Assembly: GCA_964020975.1 (NCBI GenBank)
Contig: OZ026616.1
Span: 84,431,868 to 84,495,867, forward strand
Direction of reading: 5' to 3'
From: Hermodice carunculata
Taxonomy: Eukaryota > Annelida > Polychaeta > Eunicida > Amphinomidae
Length of the DNA: 64,000 nt
The translations under genes were made by a program, and so were the position numbers. The notes beneath the pieces were generated by a model. It did not search any database, was not told the DNA's origin, and worked only from the letters and a program-made list of their open reading frames with translations. Positions 61,860 to 64,000 of this stretch are shown here, piece by piece (positions within the stretch are counted from its first letter, which is position 1; every line of letters begins with the position of its first letter).

Positions 61860-61929
61860 GGGGGGGGAAGGGGGGGAGAGAGAGAGAGAGAGAGAGGGAG
61901 GGAGGGAGGGAGGGAGGGAGGGAGGGAGG

Positions 61930-62020
<91 letters not shown>
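61860..62020. repeat. Compound G / (GA)n / (GGGA)n / (GA)n microsatellite
   Basis: A G run, a short GA tract, about nine GGGA units, then about 43 GA units. The Arg/Glu and Ser/Leu frames on both strands are translations of this repeat. Confidence 0.97.
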
Positions 62021-62022
<2 letters not shown>

Positions 62023-62023
<1 letters not shown>

Positions 62024-62055
62024 AGTGTTGCCAACCCTCCCAGATTACCCTGACA
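62023..62055. repeat. Truncated end of the CAGTGTTGCCAA MITE
   Basis: The first 31 bases agree with 31659 onward ('cagtgttgccaaccctccca' then 'gattaccctg') and then diverge. It abuts the GA microsatellite directly. Confidence 0.7.
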
Positions 62056-62269
62056 GTTGGTCACACTGTGTCCTTTTAATGGCATTACCATGACCTGGTG
62101 CCTGTTCAATGACTAAAAGGCATGGACATGTCAACTTTGGGTCCATGAAGAGTTACAGAATTCTTTGTTCAATGAAGTTATTTTCCTGTGCAAATATCAC
62201 AGACATAAAACCATGCTTTCTTGTAACAACCAACCAGCTACTGATACAAAAACATTAATGTTCAACCTT

Positions 62270-62425
62270 TAGAAATCGTCAGATAGGAGAGATCATTTTT
62301 AGCAATTTCATGTGTATTCAGCTGAATGCACAATCCAATACATACACAACATTCTTTTAGGCTAGAATTGTGTATTTCCATTGGAATGTATATTAATGTA
62401 ACCTTGTTAAAACAAATGTGGAATG
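62270..62425 (+). repeat. R7 repeat, partial plus copy
   Basis: Shares 'gataggagagatca', 'tgtgtattcagctgaat', 'caatccaatac' and 'ggctagaattgtgtatttcc' with 63095-63440 and, reversed, with 38550-38970. Confidence 0.55.
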
Positions 62426-62779
62426 GAAATAGCTGAAATTAAAATACTCACACAGGAACACATTTACACTATCTTTTGCTATTGTGGCAGGCAAACAAAG
62501 CGTGTAGGCAAAAATCTGTTACAGCTATTTACTGCTAAAAAACTGGCTTAGACAATTGTGAAATGTTTTGGAACTTTAGTCAACGAAAGTAGAAAAGTGC
62601 TTGGCTAATTTATTACCAATATCTGGTACATGTTTATCTCATTCAGGGATTTAATTTGTTCATTACCAATCACAACAAAACTGGTGCTCATTTGAATAAT
62701 ACCACTGATCCTAGATTCACAATCCTTATAGACTAAATACTTAGCATACCTAACCTGCTTGCCTGTAGGAAACTTGATA

Positions 62780-62895
62780 TTACTGGCCCGGCTCAACAAC
62801 TTTCCTTACTGGTACATTTTGGATTCATTGCACCCAAAGTATATCAAGTAAACTTGACACTGACTGTCCAAAATTTAGCACCAACAGAGTTTATT
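62780..62895. mobile_element. TTAA MITE type 2, right half
   Basis: The core 'ggctcaacaactttcctta' with a worn opposite arm, then 'gtccaaaatttagcacc' and 'aacagagttta', corresponding to the type 2 right end with TTAA eroded to TTTA. The left half is not recognised. Confidence 0.5.
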
Positions 62896-63094
62896 TCTTA
62901 ACATCTCTCCACCAAAAGCATAAGTCAGACATACTCAGCCAAGCCATCTATTGTTCTAGATTCCTACTCACATGTCTCAATAAAGACAATGAGTCAAGGT
63001 CACTAAAGCCACCAGATGGCACCACTCACAAGAGGTTTCTCTCCACATATCTCATCAAAATTGTGGCCAATGAGTGTCAAACATCCATGAAGCA

Positions 63095-63440
63095 TTTCTT
63101 CAATAGGAGAGGTCACAATTAGAAATTATATGTGTAGTTGGCTGAATATAGAACCCAATACACAACATGCTTGTGGGCTAGAGGTGTATTCCCACTAGAT
63201 TCTATGTTAAAGTAACATTCAATTCATTGAATACTTTTGCAGCAAAAGTTGCCAAATTTACTAGAGTATTTTAACTATAAACAACCATTTACCACAAGAA
63301 ATTTGGTGTTTCTAAGTAGAGTGGCTTTAAAGTTACATAGGTGTATATTACAGTGGAAATTAATGCAAACTCACATACCTATCCCACCTACTTACAAAGC
63401 CCTCTACTGAAAACCCACCTGAACCAGCTGTTCTTGACCT
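63095..63440 (+). repeat. R7 repeat, plus copy
   Basis: Reverse complement of most of 38550-38970, as described there. It begins near 'tcaataggagaggtcacaat' and ends near 'ctgaaccagctg'. No coding. Termini not defined. Confidence 0.7.
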
Positions 63441-63829
63441 TACCTATTTTGAAGTCCCTCTAACAGATAATTCTTCCCATTACATGTATTAAAGACCAGC
63501 AAATGGGCAAATAATATGACCCAAGGCTTATGCACAGGCTATAGTTCTTTGATCTGGAGTCACCTAACATCACAGGGCTCTATGTTTGTCTGGCCAATCG
63601 AGTTCAAAGGTCTGGTCATTTTCCAAGTTAGGCTTTATTCTTTGTTCGCAATATGAGAAACATATCTCTGAGCAATATCTGTATTTTGAGATTAACCTAT
63701 ACAGAACAGAAAAATCTGTTTTGGGAGACCAAAACAATAAAAGATCACCGTGCTCGAATAACTTGTCAAATCTGTCCATCCCTGAGGCTTTTGGGAAACA
63801 TAACACAGAAAACAGAAGGGTTTTGTGAA
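63441..63829. other. No gene recognised
   Basis: Two overlapping short frames on opposite strands at 63570-63914 run partly into the following MITE and lack motifs. Confidence 0.45.
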
Positions 63830-64000
63830 AATGGGTTTCAAAAAGCAGAAGCCATGACTGAGTCAACAGCTTTGTTGAGCATGCTGTGGGCATAATGTGC
63901 CCACAACATACCAAAGAAAGCTATTGACCTGGACCATTCTTGTGGTCTATGCTCTCTTACAGTAACTGTAGGCATGCTGGTACTCAGATGAAAGTCAGTT
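63830..64000. mobile_element. TTAA MITE type 2, cut by window end
   Basis: The core 'actgagtcaacagctttgtt' faces 'accaaagaaagctattgacc' around 'ctgtgggcataatgtgcccac'. Downstream 'ggcatgctggtactcagatg' matches 'agcatgctggtacttgaatg' of the copy at 26055. The element continues beyond the window. Confidence 0.6.

Noticed and set aside
61742-62109. Arg/Glu and Ser/Leu/Pro open frames of 75-103 codons
   Set aside because: They are translations of the GA/GGGA microsatellite at 61860-62020.

Overview
The window reads as non-coding, AT-rich nuclear DNA of an animal, most likely a marine invertebrate. The evidence is degenerate LINE reverse transcriptases of the Jockey/CR1 type, many TIR miniature elements, tRNA-like retroposons, long microsatellites, and short repeat words such as 'acaagagaccc' and 'agctgagctaaaaa' that I associate with lophotrochozoan genomes, especially molluscs. 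That last point is memory-based and does not fix the species. I found no convincing intact host protein-coding gene, rRNA or functional tRNA. Most open frames in the window are chance frames.

Layout. 0-6.8 kb is mostly anonymous. It contains a TATA-box promoter directly followed by a hammerhead-ribozyme-like fold (1.23-1.45 kb) and a tRNA-like relic (3.4 kb). 6.8-9.8 kb is a cluster of nested mobile elements: two palindromic TTAA-flanked MITEs sharing one TTAA, one of them split by a 5'-truncated LINE with a visible target-site duplication, then a TA-flanked MITE split by another TTAA MITE. 13.8-14.4 kb holds a broken coding-like stretch of unknown family. 16.3-22.0 kb is a three-level nest: a minus-strand LINE interrupted by a 3.25-kb pogo/Tigger-like TIR element, itself interrupted by a different plus-strand LINE that carries the longest open frame of the window (466 codons). 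22-36 kb holds scattered MITEs, minisatellites and a decayed repeat block at 29.4-31.1 kb.

36-46.4 kb is again rich in elements: more MITEs, a 170-bp CA microsatellite, a CpG-rich patch with a CRE-like site, a four-unit tandem repeat of about 177 bp, a plus-strand LINE tail, a second hammerhead-like core, and a LINE endonuclease/RT relic carrying a MITE and a tRNA-like insertion. 46.8-49.9 kb has two apparently identical 461-bp TIR elements in direct orientation. 50-64 kb has further TTAA MITEs (one with a tandemly triplicated end, one paired as at 7 kb), minisatellites, TA/GA microsatellites and a newly noticed interspersed repeat also present at 38.6 kb in the opposite orientation.

The main theme is the palindromic TTAA family. 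At least ten copies or fragments share a central hairpin (around the words 'gtcaacagctttcc' and 'aagctgttgac') although their terminal repeats fall into two types. In many copies the hairpin arms differ from other copies yet remain complementary to each other. This covariation, and the two hammerhead-like motifs, are the observations most worth following.
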